Under the pieces are notes generated by a model. That model saw only the letters and a list, made by a program, of their open reading frames with translations, was not told where the DNA came from and searched no databases. Position numbers and translations under genes: made by a program. From the IMG/VR virus record IMGVR_UViG_3300040806_002556, positions 1 to 20,370 of that record: 20,370 nt of DNA; one strand, written 5' to 3'. This document shows positions 19,635-20,370 of this stretch, piece by piece. The DNA is from a virus. Numbering within the stretch: the stretch's first letter is position 1; each line of letters begins with the position of its first letter.

Positions 19635-20035
19635 CAGTAGTGTTCCTTGTGGTCGGCGCCCGGGTGTGCGTACCTTATTCCGCCCTTGTGCTTGGCATCG
19701 TTCTTGTGCCTAGGTATGAAATGTACGTGTGGCCATAAGATGGTCTGTCCAGCACAGATGCCCATGTTCATGCCGATATTGAAACCATCAATCTTGCCTT
19801 TCTTGATCTGTTCATTTCCGTAGTCGTATGCCATGCCGTAGGACCTGCCCAGGAAGTGCGAGTTGTTCTCCTTTGGGATGAATAGTCGGTGTCCCTTTAC
19901 GCAGGGATACCTGTCGTCAAAAACGAAAGTGAAATCCGTCTCCATGACTGGTGCGTCGTTGCTGAACCAAACGCTCTCGTCAACACGGTCAACTTTCTCG
20001 TATGGCTTCTTGTAGATAGGTTTTTTCGATTGCAT
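19634..20035 (-). CDS. HIT-family protein with altered histidine triad
   Basis: This 133-aa protein belongs to the histidine triad superfamily. FVFDDRYPCVKGHRLFIPK (38-54) is the HIT strand-helix that reads DxxP...GHxLhhPK, and GQTILWPHVHFIPR (96-109) is the triad motif. The first His of HxHxH is Trp (W101); the central nucleophile H103 and H105 are kept. HIT proteins hydrolyse or transfer nucleotides (AMP-lysine, Ap4A type). Loss of the first His occurs in some subgroups. The ATG overlaps the upstream gene by 47 nt and has no good ribosome site, so the start may lie slightly downstream. Confidence 0.8.
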   Translation of the reverse strand: MQSKKPIYKKPYEKVDRVDESVWFSNDAPVMETDFTFVFDDRYPCVKGHRLFIPKENNSHFLGRSYGMAYDYGNEQIKKGKIDGFNIGMNMGICAGQTILWPHVHFIPRHKNDAKHKGGIRYAHPGADHKEHY

Positions 20036-20357
20036 TGGTTTCTATGATTCCTATCCTTATATTACTGGAATTTGGTCTGTGTCGCAACCTGATTTCCTGC
20101 CAGTACTTGGTCTTGGGCACACTGGGATTGTGATCATGTACGTCCAGTAGGTTTACCAATGCCTTGCGGACCTTCTCAGCACCACCGTGTTTGCGACAGG
20201 TGTCGGACCTGCCCACGTGTACCACTTTGTTCGCAATCTTGATTTTGTAAACACAGGACAATCTTATCCATGGTGTCTTGGGATTACGGTTGTGTCGGAT
20301 CTTGTATCGCTCTATGGTGTAAAGGTCCTCTATCTGATACCACTTAACGTCTGCCAT
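19989..20357 (-). CDS. GIY-YIG-like protein (122 aa)
   Basis: This 122-aa basic protein has an SCVYKI strand (34-39), 6 residues, then VVHVGRS (45-51), which mimics the GIY...YIG core of GIY-YIG endonucleases. Possible catalytic Arg residues follow (R55, R65), and Glu residues occur in IETNAIEKTYLQEAI near the C-terminus. The match is partial: GIY reads CVY and YIG reads HVG. If correct it could be a degenerate or free-standing nuclease. The first gene visible at the right edge; 13 bases of sequence upstream are not enough to see its promoter. Confidence 0.6.
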   Translation of the reverse strand: MADVKWYQIEDLYTIERYKIRHNRNPKTPWIRLSCVYKIKIANKVVHVGRSDTCRKHGGAEKVRKALVNLLDVHDHNPSVPKTKYWQEIRLRHRPNSSNIRIGIIETNAIEKTYLQEAIRES

Positions 20358-20370
20358 CTTTGATGCCCAA

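Overview
The window looks like part of the genome of a T4-like marine myovirus (cyanophage or pelagiphage type). It encodes a T4 gp44-type clamp loader ATPase, a gp31/GroES-like cochaperonin and long low-complexity tail or fibre proteins. It also carries host-derived metabolic genes (IscA, QueD, HIT, UV endonuclease). Genes are packed tightly, mostly overlapping by TAATG/ATGA junctions, and almost all lie on the minus strand. T4-type late promoter boxes (TATAAATA family) precede structural genes. I cannot fix the host from sequence alone.

Layout, in the direction of transcription from the right edge. (1) 20357-13889 is an early/metabolic block: a GIY-YIG-like protein, a HIT protein, a small basic protein, a GNGxSR/CNAIYRD Rossmann-type protein, an MBD4-like HhH DNA glycosylase, two small conserved proteins, QueD, a 383-aa unknown, a DxD glycosyltransferase, a 108-aa unknown, IscA, and a second GNGxSR protein. 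(2) 13691-13894 is a small plus-strand zinc-ribbon gene, divergent from the structural block. (3) 13659-6446 is a late structural block: three fibre-like paralogues of decreasing relatedness, a 51-aa gene, a 738-aa protein with four putative Ig (He_PIG-type) repeats, a 187-aa fibre-like protein, two unknowns, a fragment resembling the pre-catalytic part of DnaE, and a Pro/Lys-rich protein. (4) 6424-4523 is a probable operon: gp31-like cochaperonin, a short PLP aminotransferase-like protein, a zinc protein and a ParB-like protein. (5) 4499-2256 holds UvsE/UvdE, gp44 and a 91-aa protein in the usual gp62 position. (6) A plus-strand Arg-rich 72-aa gene converges on block 5. (7) 1898-1 holds late genes: two conserved proteins probably of virion type, an M15 peptidase (endolysin candidate) and a partial gene at the edge.

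The most striking feature is regulatory. At least five genes (gp31, uvsE, the 108-aa gene, the 101-aa gene and the MBD4-like gene) have near-perfect sigma-70 promoters (TTGACR-N16/17-TAYAAT). In each, the -10 box lies only 5-9 nt before the ATG and the -35 box is embedded in the last codons of the upstream gene. Transcription would then start at or within a few bases of the start codon. Several late boxes also sit only 5-9 nt before an ATG, so leaderless mRNAs may be a general habit of this phage.

The genes most worth following up are the MBD4-like glycosylase, the mini aminotransferase, the DnaE fragment that stops before the catalytic aspartates, and the pair of GNGxSR proteins with a glycosyltransferase. 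No tRNA, rRNA, CRISPR array or insertion sequence was recognised.
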